A DNA stretch of 64,000 nucleotides from JADJYF01 sp965278995 (GCA_965278995.1 OZ257136.1:3038001-3102000), one strand, 5' to 3'. Counted from the first letter of the stretch, positions 7,920 through 17,567 are shown. Program-made: numbers and translations. The notes: generated by a model from the letters alone, not told the origin.

Positions 7920-9821
7920 TTAGCGTTTGCCGCCGAGTCGTTCCCTTATCTGATCGCCGCGTGATGCGCGACGCTCGCGTTGCGCGGCGTTCTGTTCGCG
8001 AACGAAATCCTCGAATCGCTGGCGGAATTTATCCATGCGACTGCTGGCGGGAGGTGTTTCCGCAACTCCTGCCGGTGCTGGTGCAGCCGTCGCCTGCGCG
8101 TTCTCGGGTACAGTCGACTTCGCAGCGGCGAGACGCTCGGCGGTGAGCGCCTCGCGTGCTTCGATGACCGCCGGGCGACCCGGCGCCAAGGTTTCTGCTT
8201 TGCGCAGATAAATCTCCGCGCGGTCGAAGTTTCGTCTTTCAAGGTCGCGATAGATCAAACCCACATACTGATCAGAAATCGCTTCGATCCCGCGCAGCGC
8301 AGGTCCATGATCGGGCTCCAGACGCAAGATCTCGCGATACTTTTCGTAAGCATTCTGCCCCGTCGGCGAGGTCAGGCGCAGCGCATCGAGATCCTGACTG
8401 GCCGTGAATAGTAGTTCAGCGATCCGATCGATGCGCTCCTGTTCGGCGTCGGGCACCGCCATTGCTGCCGGCAGTCCGCCAGAGGCATCCGGTGTAGTCG
8501 CAGCCGTTTCCTTCAGCATTGGAGTGGAGAACGCCGCTGTCGAATCGTCAGGCGCGACAGCAGCCGGTTCGGGGACGGTGACCGTGACCTCACGCTCGCT
8601 CAACGCGCGCCCAAGCCACGAGCCTCCGAGCAGTGCGACGACGATAAGCGCGAGCAGCGCGCCGAGATAAACCTTCATCCTCCCAGATCGCGCTGGCGGC
8701 GCTGGCGGCGCTGGCGGCGCTGGCGATGAGATTGAATTCGTTACACGCTTCTCATCCGCAATCGCAGCGGGAACAGGAACTGCCAGGCCAGGCGCCACGT
8801 CCTCGACGTGTTTCAATTCGGTACCTGGCAGGGTCAGCATCAGCGTCGGCGCACTGATGGCAGCGTCGTTTGCTGACGGCTGGTGGTCGGCAGCAGCGAA
8901 CACGCCGCTCGACGCAGCTGTATCCGGCGGCGCTGGCGGCAGTTCGCGGCGCCATTCGGCGACGGACTGTGGCCTGTCCTGCGCGCGGAAGCTGAGCGCA
9001 TGATCAACAGCCGACAGCAGCTCAGCGCTGTACCAATCCTGCACACTCTGCGCGCCAGTCTGATAACTGTCGCTGGTCTCTTGTGCCAGTGCATTCGAAC
9101 GTTCGACTGCGTCGATGGGTGCGCGCCCGGTCATTGCGCGATAGACCGTGGCGCCCAGCCCGTAGATGTCGCTCCACGGACCTTGTCCGTCGCTTTTACT
9201 GGCGTATTGTTCTATCGGCGCGTAGCCCGGCGAGACAAAGTTGGTGAGCGTACGCGAGACGCCGCCCATGGCTTCGCGCGCTGAACCGAAATCGAGCAAC
9301 AGTGGCGTACCATCACGGCGAATGAAGATATTTCCGGGCTTGATATCGCGGTGAACGAAACCTTGCGCATGGATGACTTCAAGACCCGCCAGCAGCGGGT
9401 ACAGTAACCTCAGCAGATCGGCTTCGGAGAGTGTCCGGCGCCGCTTTAACACCTGCCCGAGATCCTCCCCCTCCTCATATCGCATGACCATATATGCCGT
9501 GCGATTTGCTTCGAATACGTTATGCACACGCACGATAGACGGATGTTCGAACTTCGCAAGCGTGCGTGCCTCGGTAACAAAGCGCCGCAGCCCGGCCGCG
9601 TATTCGTCGGCCAGCTCGTCACTTATAGCAAGCACGGACCCGTCGTCTTCGCGAAACGACAATTGAGAGGGCAGATACTCCTTGATTGCCACCGGTCGAT
9701 GCAGGTTGCTGTCCTGCGCAAGATAAGTGACACCGAAAGCGCCTTGCCCCAGCACGCGCTCGATCTGATACCACAGCAGCATCGAGCCGGCCGGCAGGGC
9801 GTTGCGGTGGGAACTACTCAT
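7920..9821 (-). CDS. Membrane-anchored serine/threonine protein kinase
   Basis: A 633-residue Hanks-type kinase. The N-terminal kinase domain (about 17-290) has the glycine loop GQGAFG (25-30), the ATP lysine in VAIKEY (K47), the catalytic HRDIKPGN (H157-D159) and DFGSA (177-181). A Pro/Ala-rich linker holds a run of PAPPAPPAPPA, then one membrane helix (about 383-404). The outer part (about 410-600) is Ala-rich and then helical with TPR-like pairs (YEKYREILRLEPDHGPALRG). The kinase faces the cytoplasm and the helical part the periplasm, so it may sense an envelope signal. It lies 5 bp after the end of ispF's neighbourhood but reads the same way; no phosphatase gene is next to it. Targets unknown. 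Confidence 0.9.
   Translation of the reverse strand: MSSSHRNALPAGSMLLWYQIERVLGQGAFGVTYLAQDSNLHRPVAIKEYLPSQLSFREDDGSVLAISDELADEYAAGLRRFVTEARTLAKFEHPSIVRVHNVFEANRTAYMVMRYEEGEDLGQVLKRRRTLSEADLLRLLYPLLAGLEVIHAQGFVHRDIKPGNIFIRRDGTPLLLDFGSAREAMGGVSRTLTNFVSPGYAPIEQYASKSDGQGPWSDIYGLGATVYRAMTGRAPIDAVERSNALAQETSDSYQTGAQSVQDWYSAELLSAVDHALSFRAQDRPQSVAEWRRELPPAPPDTAASSGVFAAADHQPSANDAAISAPTLMLTLPGTELKHVEDVAPGLAVPVPAAIADEKRVTNSISSPAPPAPPAPPARSGRMKVYLGALLALIVVALLGGSWLGRALSEREVTVTVPEPAAVAPDDSTAAFSTPMLKETAATTPDASGGLPAAMAVPDAEQERIDRIAELLFTASQDLDALRLTSPTGQNAYEKYREILRLEPDHGPALRGIEAISDQYVGLIYRDLERRNFDRAEIYLRKAETLAPGRPAVIEAREALTAERLAAAKSTVPENAQATAAPAPAGVAETPPASSRMDKFRQRFEDFVREQNAAQRERRASRGDQIRERLGGKR
8692..8725. 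repeat. 9-bp tandem repeat inside the kinase gene
   Basis: GCTGGCGGC is repeated about 3.8 times and encodes the PAP/PAPP linker just before the membrane helix. The period is a multiple of three, so gain or loss of units would lengthen or shorten the linker without a frameshift. Confidence 0.8.
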
Positions 9822-9826
9822 TCAGA

Positions 9827-10294
9827 TCATTCGATCAGGCAGACGGCGCTCGCCGCGATACCCTCTTCGCGGCCAGTGAAGCCCATTTTTTCGGTGGTCG
9901 TGCCCTTGATATTGATTGCACCGAGGGCAAGTCCGGTGTCGTCGGCGATGTTTTTGCGCATGGCTTCGACGTGACGCGAGATACGTGGGCGCTCGGCGAT
10001 CAGAACTACATCGATATTAACGATGGCGTAACCTGCTTCGGTGAGCAGTTCACGAACGCGCCTGAGCAGCTTGCGACTGCTGACACCACGATACTGTTCG
10101 TCACTATCAGGAAAATGGCGGCCGATATCGCCGAGCGCCGCGGCGCCGAGCAAAGCGTCACAAACAGCATGCAACAGTACGTCACCATCCGAATGCGCCG
10201 CGAGTCCGTGATCAAAGGGAATGTCGACGCCGCCGAGCACGACATGACTGCCTTCCTTGAACCGATGCGCATCGTAACCCTGACCTACTCTCAT
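9827..10294 (-). CDS. ispF: 2-C-methyl-D-erythritol 2,4-cyclodiphosphate synthase
   Basis: Fifth step of the MEP isoprenoid pathway: it cyclises CDP-methylerythritol 2-phosphate to MEcPP with loss of CMP. The 155 residues match the family length. The zinc ligands are in MRVGQGYDAHRF (D8, H10) with the distal His in HSDGDVLLHAV, and the C-terminal NIKGTTTEKMGFTGREEGI is the classic CDP-binding segment. The start ATG overlaps the ispD stop by 4 bp (ATGA), so it is translationally coupled to ispD. Confidence 0.97.
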   Translation of the reverse strand: MRVGQGYDAHRFKEGSHVVLGGVDIPFDHGLAAHSDGDVLLHAVCDALLGAAALGDIGRHFPDSDEQYRGVSSRKLLRRVRELLTEAGYAIVNIDVVLIAERPRISRHVEAMRKNIADDTGLALGAINIKGTTTEKMGFTGREEGIAASAVCLIE

Positions 10295-11010
10295 TGCTGC
10301 TTCTCTCCTGCGCCGGCTTCCTGCGCTCGCAGGATGAGCAGCGCCAATGGCAAATCTTCGGGATGCGTGATTTTGAGATTGTCGCTATGCCCGGGGACCA
10401 GCCGTGGGCTGAACCCCCACGCTTCAATGGCCTGCGCTTCGTCAGTGACGATATGACCGGCGGCAAGCGCCGCAACCAGTGCATCACGAAGTGGACCATA
10501 GCGGAACATCTGCGGTGTCTGCGCCTGCCATAGCTGACTGCGGTCGATGGTCGCAATGGCATGCCGGGTGCTGTCGGCGCGTTTGAGTGTGTCACGAACC
10601 GGCACAGCCAGAATGCCGCCGACAGGATCGTCACCGAGTTCATCCAGCATGCGGTCGAGGTCGGCGCGTCGTACACACGGACGTGCCGCGTCGTGCACCA
10701 TCACCCAGTCGTCGTCATCGGCGCGCCCCCTGAGGGCGTGCAGACCGTTCAACACGGAGTGACAACGCTCAGTGCCGCCGTCAGCGCGTTCGACATTGTT
10801 CGGCAATCGTGCAGCGAGCTCGGCATAGTGTTCGTCACCAGGCGAGACGACGACGACGATTCGCACAATCTCTGGATGACCGGCAAGCCGCCACACCGTA
10901 TGTTCGAGAACGGTGCGTCCAGCCAGCGCGAGATATTGTTTGGGCACGTCGCTGCCCATGCGCGCGCCGTAACCGGCGGCCGGCACGACAGCATAAAGGC
11001 GACCGCTCAT
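10291..11010 (-). CDS. ispD: 2-C-methyl-D-erythritol 4-phosphate cytidylyltransferase
   Basis: Third step of the MEP pathway: CTP + MEP gives CDP-ME. The nucleotidyltransferase loop VPAAGYGARMGSDVPKQY is at the N-terminus, with AVPVRDTLK and TDEAQAIEAWG further on, and a length of 239 residues is normal. It overlaps ftsB upstream and ispF downstream, by 4 bp each (ATGA), giving a tight ftsB-ispD-ispF unit as in many Gammaproteobacteria. Confidence 0.97.
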   Translation of the reverse strand: MSGRLYAVVPAAGYGARMGSDVPKQYLALAGRTVLEHTVWRLAGHPEIVRIVVVVSPGDEHYAELAARLPNNVERADGGTERCHSVLNGLHALRGRADDDDWVMVHDAARPCVRRADLDRMLDELGDDPVGGILAVPVRDTLKRADSTRHAIATIDRSQLWQAQTPQMFRYGPLRDALVAALAAGHIVTDEAQAIEAWGFSPRLVPGHSDNLKITHPEDLPLALLILRAQEAGAGEKQQ

Positions 11011-11489
11011 GGTTGCGGGTGCTGCGGCGCAGCCGTTGCAGGTTGGTTTGCAGGATGGTCAATAACAGCGGGTTCGGCGAGCGCAGCTGTCGGTGGCGGC
11101 GCCACGACGGGCGCGAGATCGGCCGCCGGGATGCCTTCCGCAGCACCTTCGCCGCCTGGTGTCTCGGTCGCTTCAACGGTGAGCGGCGGCATCGCGCCCG
11201 CAACCGGCGGATCGAGCGGCGGCTCGGTCATGCGAAAGAATACTTCACCGCTTTTGATCTTACCCATCTCGCTGCGCGCACGTTCTTCGATGGCTTCCAG
11301 TCCCTGCTTGAGATCCATGACTTCAGCGGCGAGCGCACGATTGCGCTCACGAAGACGCGCTATTTCATCTTTCGCTTCGACGACGGCGCTCTCGAGCTTG
11401 TCGACATCGCGTATACCGCCTTGGCGGAACCACAGCGCATATTGCAGGTAAAGCGCGCCGACGAGCAGGACCACGATCACCGAGCGCAT
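11007..11489 (-). CDS. ftsB: Cell division protein FtsB
   Basis: A divisome protein of the FtsQ-FtsL-FtsB complex. One N-terminal membrane helix (VIVVLLVGALYLQYALWF) is followed by a periplasmic coiled coil (about 28-75: EAKDEIARLRERNRALAAEV). The short conserved IEERARSEMGKIKSGEVFF region ends the usual FtsB core near residue 90. The chain then runs on for about 70 residues of Pro/Ala-rich sequence, longer than E. coli FtsB (103 residues). I chose the ATG at 11489 because AAGAGG sits 5-6 bp upstream; a start 21 bp earlier lacks this. It lies about 70 bp after eno and overlaps ispD by 4 bp. Confidence 0.93.
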   Translation of the reverse strand: MRSVIVVLLVGALYLQYALWFRQGGIRDVDKLESAVVEAKDEIARLRERNRALAAEVMDLKQGLEAIEERARSEMGKIKSGEVFFRMTEPPLDPPVAGAMPPLTVEATETPGGEGAAEGIPAADLAPVVAPPPTAALAEPAVIDHPANQPATAAPQHPQP

Positions 11490-11558
11490 GGTGTCCTCTT
11501 GCAGCAGCATGCCAGCGGGCCCATGCGTCGCCGCCGCGCTGGCGTAAAGCGTTTCGCG

Positions 11559-12848
11559 TCAGCGCTGGCCAAGATTGTAGAAAGCCTCGCGCCCTGGATA
11601 GACCGCGCGATCCCCGAGCTGGTGCTCGATGACGAGCAGGCGATTGTATTTCGCGATCCTGTCGGAACGCGACATCGAACCGGTCTTGATCTGACCGGTG
11701 CCGTATGCGACGGCGATGTCAGCGATGGTCGAATCCTCGGTCTCACCTGAACGATGCGAGACGACGGCGGTATAACGATTGGCTCGTGCCAGCTCGATCG
11801 CGGCAAACGTTTCGGTCAAAGTCCCTATCTGATTGACTTTGATCAGAATGGAATTTGCGACGCCGGCATCAATCCCGCGTTGCAGGGTTTGTACATCGGT
11901 GACAAACAGGTCGTCGCCGACCAGTTGCACGCGCTGTCCGAGCTTGTCCGTCAGCAGTTTCCAGCCCGCCCAGTCATTTTGATCCATCGCATCTTCGATA
12001 CTGATAATCGGGTAGCGCGCGCTCCAACTGGCCAGCATGTCGGTCATACCGGTGGCGTCGAGCGCGCGGCCCTCAGAGTCCAGACGATACAATCCATCTC
12101 GATAGAATTCGGAGCTGGCCACATCGAGTCCGAGCATGATGTCATCACCCAGCGTATAGCCCGCTTTGGCGACGGCACGGGCAATCAGTTCGAGTGCCGC
12201 TTCGTTCGACGGCAGGTCGGGTGCGAAGCCGCCTTCGTCGCCGACCGCCGTACTGGCGCCTTCGGCATTCAACAGTGATTTCAACGCGTGAAAAATCTCC
12301 GCGCCATAGCGCAGTGCCTCGCGAAAAGTCGGCGCACCAACCGGCAGGATCATGAACTCCTGCAGATCCACGCTGTTATTGGCGTGCGCGCCACCATTGA
12401 TGACGTTCATCATCGGCACTGGCAAGGTGTATTGCTGACTCTGTATCAGGTTCGCGTAAAGGGGTTTGCCAGCAACCGCAGCTGCCGCGTGCGCGGCCGC
12501 CATCGATACGGCGAGCATGGCATTGGCGCCGAGTTTGCCCTTGTTAGGCGTGCCGTCGAGCTCAAGCATGACGCGGTCGAGAGCTTCCTGATCGGTCACA
12601 TCGCGACCTTTTAGAGCGCCAGCTATCGGTCCGTTGACGTTAGCGACGGCCGTCAGCACTCCTTTGCCGAGGTATCGGGTCTTGTCACCGTCACGCAGCT
12701 CGAGCGCCTCGCGTTCGCCAGTAGAGGCGCCGGAAGGCACGGCCGCCGAGCCGCGCGCGCCGCTCGTCGTCGTGACTTCCGCGCGCACGGTCGGGTTGCC
12801 GCGCGAATCGATAATCTCCAATGCCTGAATGCTTGCGATATTGGCCAT
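11559..12848 (-). CDS. eno: Enolase
   Basis: Glycolytic 2-phosphoglycerate dehydratase (2-PG to PEP), also a degradosome partner in Gammaproteobacteria. 429 residues with IIDSRGNPTVRAEV at the start, the GASTGEREALELRDGD loop, Mg ligands around GLDVASSEFY and SIEDAMDQNDW, and SHRSGETEDSTIAD carrying the substrate-binding signature. The start at 12848 (MANIASIQ) is preferred; an in-frame TTG four codons earlier is also possible. It follows kdsA by 30 bp in the pyrG-kdsA-eno order typical of the class. Confidence 0.98.
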   Translation of the reverse strand: MANIASIQALEIIDSRGNPTVRAEVTTTSGARGSAAVPSGASTGEREALELRDGDKTRYLGKGVLTAVANVNGPIAGALKGRDVTDQEALDRVMLELDGTPNKGKLGANAMLAVSMAAAHAAAAVAGKPLYANLIQSQQYTLPVPMMNVINGGAHANNSVDLQEFMILPVGAPTFREALRYGAEIFHALKSLLNAEGASTAVGDEGGFAPDLPSNEAALELIARAVAKAGYTLGDDIMLGLDVASSEFYRDGLYRLDSEGRALDATGMTDMLASWSARYPIISIEDAMDQNDWAGWKLLTDKLGQRVQLVGDDLFVTDVQTLQRGIDAGVANSILIKVNQIGTLTETFAAIELARANRYTAVVSHRSGETEDSTIADIAVAYGTGQIKTGSMSRSDRIAKYNRLLVIEHQLGDRAVYPGREAFYNLGQR

Positions 12849-12878
12849 GATGTCAGTCAATCAATGAGGATGAAGAGT

Positions 12879-13688
12879 TCAGGCCTTGACGGCCAGGTCG
12901 AGTTTTTTCAGCGTTTCGAGCAGCGCCGGCATGTCGGCAAGTGGCCAGGAATTCGGGCCATCGCTCAGTGCCTGATCGGGGTCAGGGTGCGTTTCCATGA
13001 ACAATCCGGAGATGCCGACAGCGACTGCAGCGCGCGCCAGCGCCGGGACAAACTCACGCTGACCGCCCGAGACCGTGCCCTGCCCTCCCGGCAACTGCAC
13101 CGAATGCGTGGCGTCGAAAACGACCGGACAGCCGGTTTCGCGCATGATCAGCAGTGCTCGCATATCTGACACGAGATAGTTGTAACCGAAAGAGGTGCCA
13201 CGTTCGCAGACCATGATCTGGTCGTTGCCGACAGCACGCGCCTTGGCGACGACATTGGCCATGTCCCACGGCGCGAGGAACTGCGCTTTTTTGATGTTGA
13301 CCGGTTTACCCTGACGCGCAACGTTCTGGATGAAATTCGTCTGGCGGCAGAGAAACGCCGGCGTCTGCAGAATATCCACGACCGCGGCAATTTCGTCCAG
13401 CGGGCTGTCTTCGTGCACGTCAGTCAATACGGGTATGCCGAGTTCGTCGCGCACACGGGCCAGAATCCGCAGGCCCTGCTCGAGGCCGGGACCGCGGTAA
13501 CTCGTATGCGAGGTGCGATTGGCCTTGTCGTAGGACGCCTTGAAAATGAACGGAATGCCGAGCTCGGCCGTCATGCGCGCCAGTGCTGTTGCCGTATTGA
13601 GCACGAGGCTCTCGGATTCGATGACGCAGGGACCTGCAATCAGGAAAAACGGACTATCGGTTCCGACCTCGTAACTACACAACCGCAT
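12879..13688 (-). CDS. kdsA: 3-deoxy-8-phosphooctulonate (KDO-8-P) synthase
   Basis: Condenses PEP with D-arabinose 5-phosphate to KDO-8-P for the lipopolysaccharide inner core, which shows a Gram-negative envelope. 269 residues, with LIAGPCVIESE near the N-terminus, FKASYDKANRTS, the GLEQGLRIL region, and DATHSVQLPGGQGTVSGGQR toward the C-terminus. The start overlaps the 3' end of pyrG by 14 bp. Same operon as pyrG and eno. Confidence 0.98.
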   Translation of the reverse strand: MRLCSYEVGTDSPFFLIAGPCVIESESLVLNTATALARMTAELGIPFIFKASYDKANRTSHTSYRGPGLEQGLRILARVRDELGIPVLTDVHEDSPLDEIAAVVDILQTPAFLCRQTNFIQNVARQGKPVNIKKAQFLAPWDMANVVAKARAVGNDQIMVCERGTSFGYNYLVSDMRALLIMRETGCPVVFDATHSVQLPGGQGTVSGGQREFVPALARAAVAVGISGLFMETHPDPDQALSDGPNSWPLADMPALLETLKKLDLAVKA

Positions 13689-15330
13689 CAGTCACCTCAG
13701 CCGCCAGCTGTGCCTGATGCTTGAGAGCGGCGTGCAGAAAGGCGGTGAAGAGCGGGTGGCCATCGCGCGGCGTCGAGGTGAACTCGGGGTGGAACTGACA
13801 ACCAACGAACCACGGATGCGTCGGAATTTCGACGATCTCGACCAGATTGCCGTCCATCGATCGCCCCGAGATGCGCAATCCAGCGGCTTCGAGCTCCATG
13901 GTGTAGGTATTGTTGAATTCGTAGCGGTGCCGATGCCTTTCGTTGATGAGATCGGTACCGTAGGCGCGCGCCACATGGCTGTCTGGTGCAAGCTTGCAGG
14001 CTTGGCCGCCAAGACGCATGGTGCCGCCGACATCACCTTCCTGTGAGCGGACCTCGATTGCGCCCTCGGCTGTCTTCCACTCGGTGATAAGCGCAATGAC
14101 CGGGTGCGGCGTGCGGGGATCGAACTCCGTACTGTGCGCACCTTCGAGCCGGGCACGGTGACGGGCGAATTCGATGACAGCAGCCTGCATCCCGAGGCAG
14201 ATGCCAAGATACGGAACGCGCTGCTCGCGCGCATAACGCACAGCCATGACCTTGCCTTCGATGCCGCGCTCGCCAAAACCGCCCGGTACCAGAATTGCGT
14301 GCATGTCGTCGAGTACTGCGGTGCCTTCCGTTTCGAGACGTTCGGAATCGACGTAATGCAGATTCACTCGTGTGTGCGTGTGAATGCCGGCGTGCGTAAG
14401 TGCCTCGGACAGCGATTTATAGGATTCCGTCAGATTCACGTACTTGCCGACCATCGCGACGTTGACTGCGCGCTCTGGATGCTGGAGCGCATGAACGACC
14501 GCCAGCCATTGACTCAAATCTGCCGCCGGTACTTTGAGGCCGAAACGCTCGATAACGATTTCGTCCAGCCCTTCGTCATGCAGCATGGCCGGGATTTTGT
14601 AGATGGTGTCGGCATCACGCGCGGTGATTACGGCGCGCTCCTCGACATTGGTGAACAAGGCTATCTTGCGCCGGTCGGAGGCAGGCAGCGGGCGGTCGGC
14701 GCGACACAGAAGGATATCCGGTTGAATGCCGATGGAGCGCAGTTCCTTGACCGAATGCTGGGTCGGCTTGGTTTTCATTTCCCCGGCAGAATGTATGAAC
14801 GGGACCAGGGTGAGATGCATGAACAGGCAATGCGATGCACCGAGTTCGACACGCATCTGTCGAATAGCTTCGAGGAACGGCAGGGACTCGATGTCGCCGA
14901 CCGTACCGCCAATCTCGACCATGGCAATCTCGGCATTGCCGGCGCCTTGCTTGATGCAGCGAATAATCTCGTCGGTGATGTGCGGAATGACCTGAACGGT
15001 CGCGCCGAGATACTCACCATGGCGTTCCTTGCGGATCACTTCGGCGTAGATGCGCCCGGTCGTGTAGTTGCTCTTCGACGAGGTACGGCAACGCACGAAG
15101 CGCTCGTAGTGGCCGAGATCGAGGTCGGTTTCCGCGCCGTCGTCGGTAACGAACACTTCGCCATGCTGGAACGGGCTCATCGTTCCCGGGTCGACGTTGA
15201 TATACGGGTCAAGTTTGACCATCGCAATTTCGAGACCGCGGGCTTCAAGTATGGCACCGAGTGAAGCTGAAGCGATGCCCTTGCCGAGCGAGGACACGAC
15301 GCCGCCGGTAACGAAGATATATCGCGTCAT
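13675..15330 (-). CDS. pyrG: CTP synthase
   Basis: Glutamine-dependent amination of UTP to CTP. 551 residues: an N-terminal synthetase domain beginning MTRYIFVTGGVVSSLGKGI with the P-loop, and a C-terminal class I glutaminase domain with the nucleophile in LGICLGMQ and the His-Glu pair in QFHPEFTS. It is the first gene of the minus-strand operon pyrG-kdsA-eno-ftsB-ispD-ispF. The promoter must lie in the 400-bp gap upstream, but I cannot fix it. Confidence 0.98.
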   Translation of the reverse strand: MTRYIFVTGGVVSSLGKGIASASLGAILEARGLEIAMVKLDPYINVDPGTMSPFQHGEVFVTDDGAETDLDLGHYERFVRCRTSSKSNYTTGRIYAEVIRKERHGEYLGATVQVIPHITDEIIRCIKQGAGNAEIAMVEIGGTVGDIESLPFLEAIRQMRVELGASHCLFMHLTLVPFIHSAGEMKTKPTQHSVKELRSIGIQPDILLCRADRPLPASDRRKIALFTNVEERAVITARDADTIYKIPAMLHDEGLDEIVIERFGLKVPAADLSQWLAVVHALQHPERAVNVAMVGKYVNLTESYKSLSEALTHAGIHTHTRVNLHYVDSERLETEGTAVLDDMHAILVPGGFGERGIEGKVMAVRYAREQRVPYLGICLGMQAAVIEFARHRARLEGAHSTEFDPRTPHPVIALITEWKTAEGAIEVRSQEGDVGGTMRLGGQACKLAPDSHVARAYGTDLINERHRHRYEFNNTYTMELEAAGLRISGRSMDGNLVEIVEIPTHPWFVGCQFHPEFTSTPRDGHPLFTAFLHAALKHQAQLAAEVTDAVV

Positions 15331-15730
15331 GCAGTACTCTGCTTACAGGGCCTCGCGCGGCGCCGTCGGCGTCCGACCCGAGGCGGGCCAAGATGGTGCT
15401 GAGCGTAACCCAAGCGGCGGATTGTGCTGCCGAGTGCGGCACTTCCGCGTTCGAACCCAGGCGTCGCCAGCCCTGCTCCGACTGCCGTCTTGCACTCGCC
15501 GATGCCGCGCAGAAGCTACCAGAACAAGCACTTTTTCTCAATGGCGGGAGTCTGCGGCGTAACACGCGGAGCACGTCGTCGATGCTAAACTCGCGGCCAG
15601 TTCAGCGGCTCCGAGGGACTTGCCCGCGGCCGGCCCCACGGTCCGGCAGCATCGTTCGTCAACGTCTGCTTCTTTTCGTCCAGGCTGTGGCCTGTAGATT
15701 ACCGTCTCCGATCATTTGCGAGGTCAATCC
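15331..15730. other. 400-bp divergent intergenic region (pyrG / fhs)
   Basis: It must hold promoters for both the pyrG operon and fhs. I see no recognisable RNA, riboswitch or convincing coding sequence. The open frames here are short and Arg-rich, as expected from GC-rich noncoding DNA. Confidence 0.5.
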
Positions 15731-17404
15731 ATGTCCGATATCGCCATTGCGCAGGCTGCGCAGATGAAACCTATCGTGCCGCTCGCCGCTGCGAGTTACG
15801 GGATACCGGCCGAGCACCTTGTTCCTTATGGGCACTACAAAGCCAAGCTTTCACTCGACTATATCCGCGAACTCGATTCCCGCAGCGATGGCAAACTCAT
15901 CCTGGTTACGGCGATCAGCCCGACACCGGCGGGCGAAGGCAAAACGACCACGACTGTCGGTCTTGGCGATGCCATGAACCGACGCGGTCTACGCACCATC
16001 ATCTGTCTGCGGGAGCCGTCTCTGGGACCGTGTTTCGGCGTCAAAGGTGGCGCGGCCGGCGGTGGTTACGCCCAGGTTGTCCCGATGGAAGATATCAATC
16101 TGCATTTCACCGGCGATTTCCACGCTATCGGCGCTGCACACAATCTGCTGGCAGCGATGCTCGATAACCATCTCAGTCATGGCAATGAACTCGACCTCGA
16201 CCCGCGCCTGATCAGTTACAAGCGCGTTGTCGATATGAACGACCGTGCACTACGCGACATCGTGATTGGCCTGGGCGGCACGGCCAACGGGTTTCCGCGC
16301 GAGGATGGCTTCGATATCACCGTCGCTTCGGAAGTCATGGCCATCTTCTGTCTGGCAACATCGCTGAAGGATCTGAAGGCCCGTCTGGGTCGGATAGTCG
16401 TCGGCTATACGCGTACTGGTCGCCGGCCCGTGACAGCCGCCGATCTCAAAGCACACGGAGCGATGGCCGCGTTGTTGAAGGATGCGATCAGCCCGAACCT
16501 GGTGCAGACACTCGAAAATAATCTCGCTTTCGTTCACGGTGGACCGTTTGCCAATATAGCGCACGGCTGCAACTCCGTAACGGCAACGCGGACAGCATTG
16601 AAACTTGCTGACTATGTGGTCACCGAGGCCGGCTTCGGTGCCGACCTCGGCGCGGAAAAATTTATTGATATCAAATGTCGCATGGCCGGCCTTCAACCGC
16701 GCGCAGTGGTGCTCGTCGCGACGGTCCGCGCGTTGAAGTACCACGGCGGTGTGGCAGTCGCCGACCTGAATCACGAGAACGTTGCGGCACTTGAAGCCGG
16801 CAGCGTCAATCTGGCGCGTCATCTACGCAATATTACCGAGCACTATGGCTTGCCTTGTGTCGTCAGTATCAACCATTTCACCCACGATACTGCGGCTGAA
16901 ATTGCCTGTCTCGTCAGTCAGGTAGAGGCCCTCGGCGGTGTCGCGGTAGTTGCGCGCCATTGGGCTGAAGGAGGCGCTGGCGCCGAGCAACTGGCTGATG
17001 CGGTAACCACCGCCATTGCGCGGAATACGACTGCACATCGCTACGTCTACGCCACGGATGACTCGCTGTGGAACAAAATTGAAGCGATCGCAAAACGCAT
17101 CTATGGTGCGAGCGGGATCAGTGCACCGGCACGCGTGCGCCAGCAACTGCAGGAATTCGACCTGGCCTACCCGGGCTTTCCGGTGTGCATGGCCAAAACG
17201 CAGATGTCATTTTCGACCGACCCGACCTTACGTGGCGCGCCCGTCGACCACACTGTGGAAATCAGCGAAGTACGTGTAGCCGCTGGCGCCGGTTTCGTCG
17301 TCGCCATCGCCGGCAATATGATGACTATGCCGGGTCTGCCGAAAACGCCCGCGGCCGAGAGAATCGACGTCGACGACGAGGGTCGGATCAGCGGTCTATT
17401 CTGA
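15731..17404 (+). CDS. fhs: Formate-tetrahydrofolate ligase
   Basis: ATP-dependent formation of 10-formyl-THF from formate and THF (one-carbon metabolism). 557 residues, the normal length. Walker-type loop TPAGEGKTTTT (65-75), REPSLGPCFGVKGGAAGGGY, and the C-terminal GFPVCMAKTQMSFSTDP and PGLPKTPAAERID are diagnostic. The ATG at 15731 is preceded by GAGG at 7-8 bp; a TTG five codons upstream is less likely. It stands alone and converges on the rRNA operon. Confidence 0.97.
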   Translation: MSDIAIAQAAQMKPIVPLAAASYGIPAEHLVPYGHYKAKLSLDYIRELDSRSDGKLILVTAISPTPAGEGKTTTTVGLGDAMNRRGLRTIICLREPSLGPCFGVKGGAAGGGYAQVVPMEDINLHFTGDFHAIGAAHNLLAAMLDNHLSHGNELDLDPRLISYKRVVDMNDRALRDIVIGLGGTANGFPREDGFDITVASEVMAIFCLATSLKDLKARLGRIVVGYTRTGRRPVTAADLKAHGAMAALLKDAISPNLVQTLENNLAFVHGGPFANIAHGCNSVTATRTALKLADYVVTEAGFGADLGAEKFIDIKCRMAGLQPRAVVLVATVRALKYHGGVAVADLNHENVAALEAGSVNLARHLRNITEHYGLPCVVSINHFTHDTAAEIACLVSQVEALGGVAVVARHWAEGGAGAEQLADAVTTAIARNTTAHRYVYATDDSLWNKIEAIAKRIYGASGISAPARVRQQLQEFDLAYPGFPVCMAKTQMSFSTDPTLRGAPVDHTVEISEVRVAAGAGFVVAIAGNMMTMPGLPKTPAAERIDVDDEGRISGLF

Positions 17405-17522
17405 TAAAACTACGGATAAGTCCATCCTGGACTTCTCAGCGAAGTACGCCCATGTGCCGCACGAAGCTATCGCGCGAAGCCACAGTCGTTTGGTTTAGGG
17501 TGTTGTTCGAGCGGACGTTGTA

Positions 17523-17557
17523 AGCCTCTCCTCCGGCGATTTGCCGAAGGAGAGGTT
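17523..17557 (-). terminator. Hairpin downstream of 5S rRNA
   Basis: CCTCTCCTCCGGC pairs with GCCGAAGGAGAGG (13-position stem, one mismatch, 5-nt loop). It lies 10 bp past the 5S 3' end, between the convergent fhs and rRNA operons. The U-tract is poor on the minus strand, so it may need a factor or work in both directions. Confidence 0.65.
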
Positions 17558-17567
17558 ACAGAATTAA

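Noticed and set aside
14104..15264. 386-codon plus-strand open frame
   Set aside because: Antisense to pyrG, no recognisable domain.
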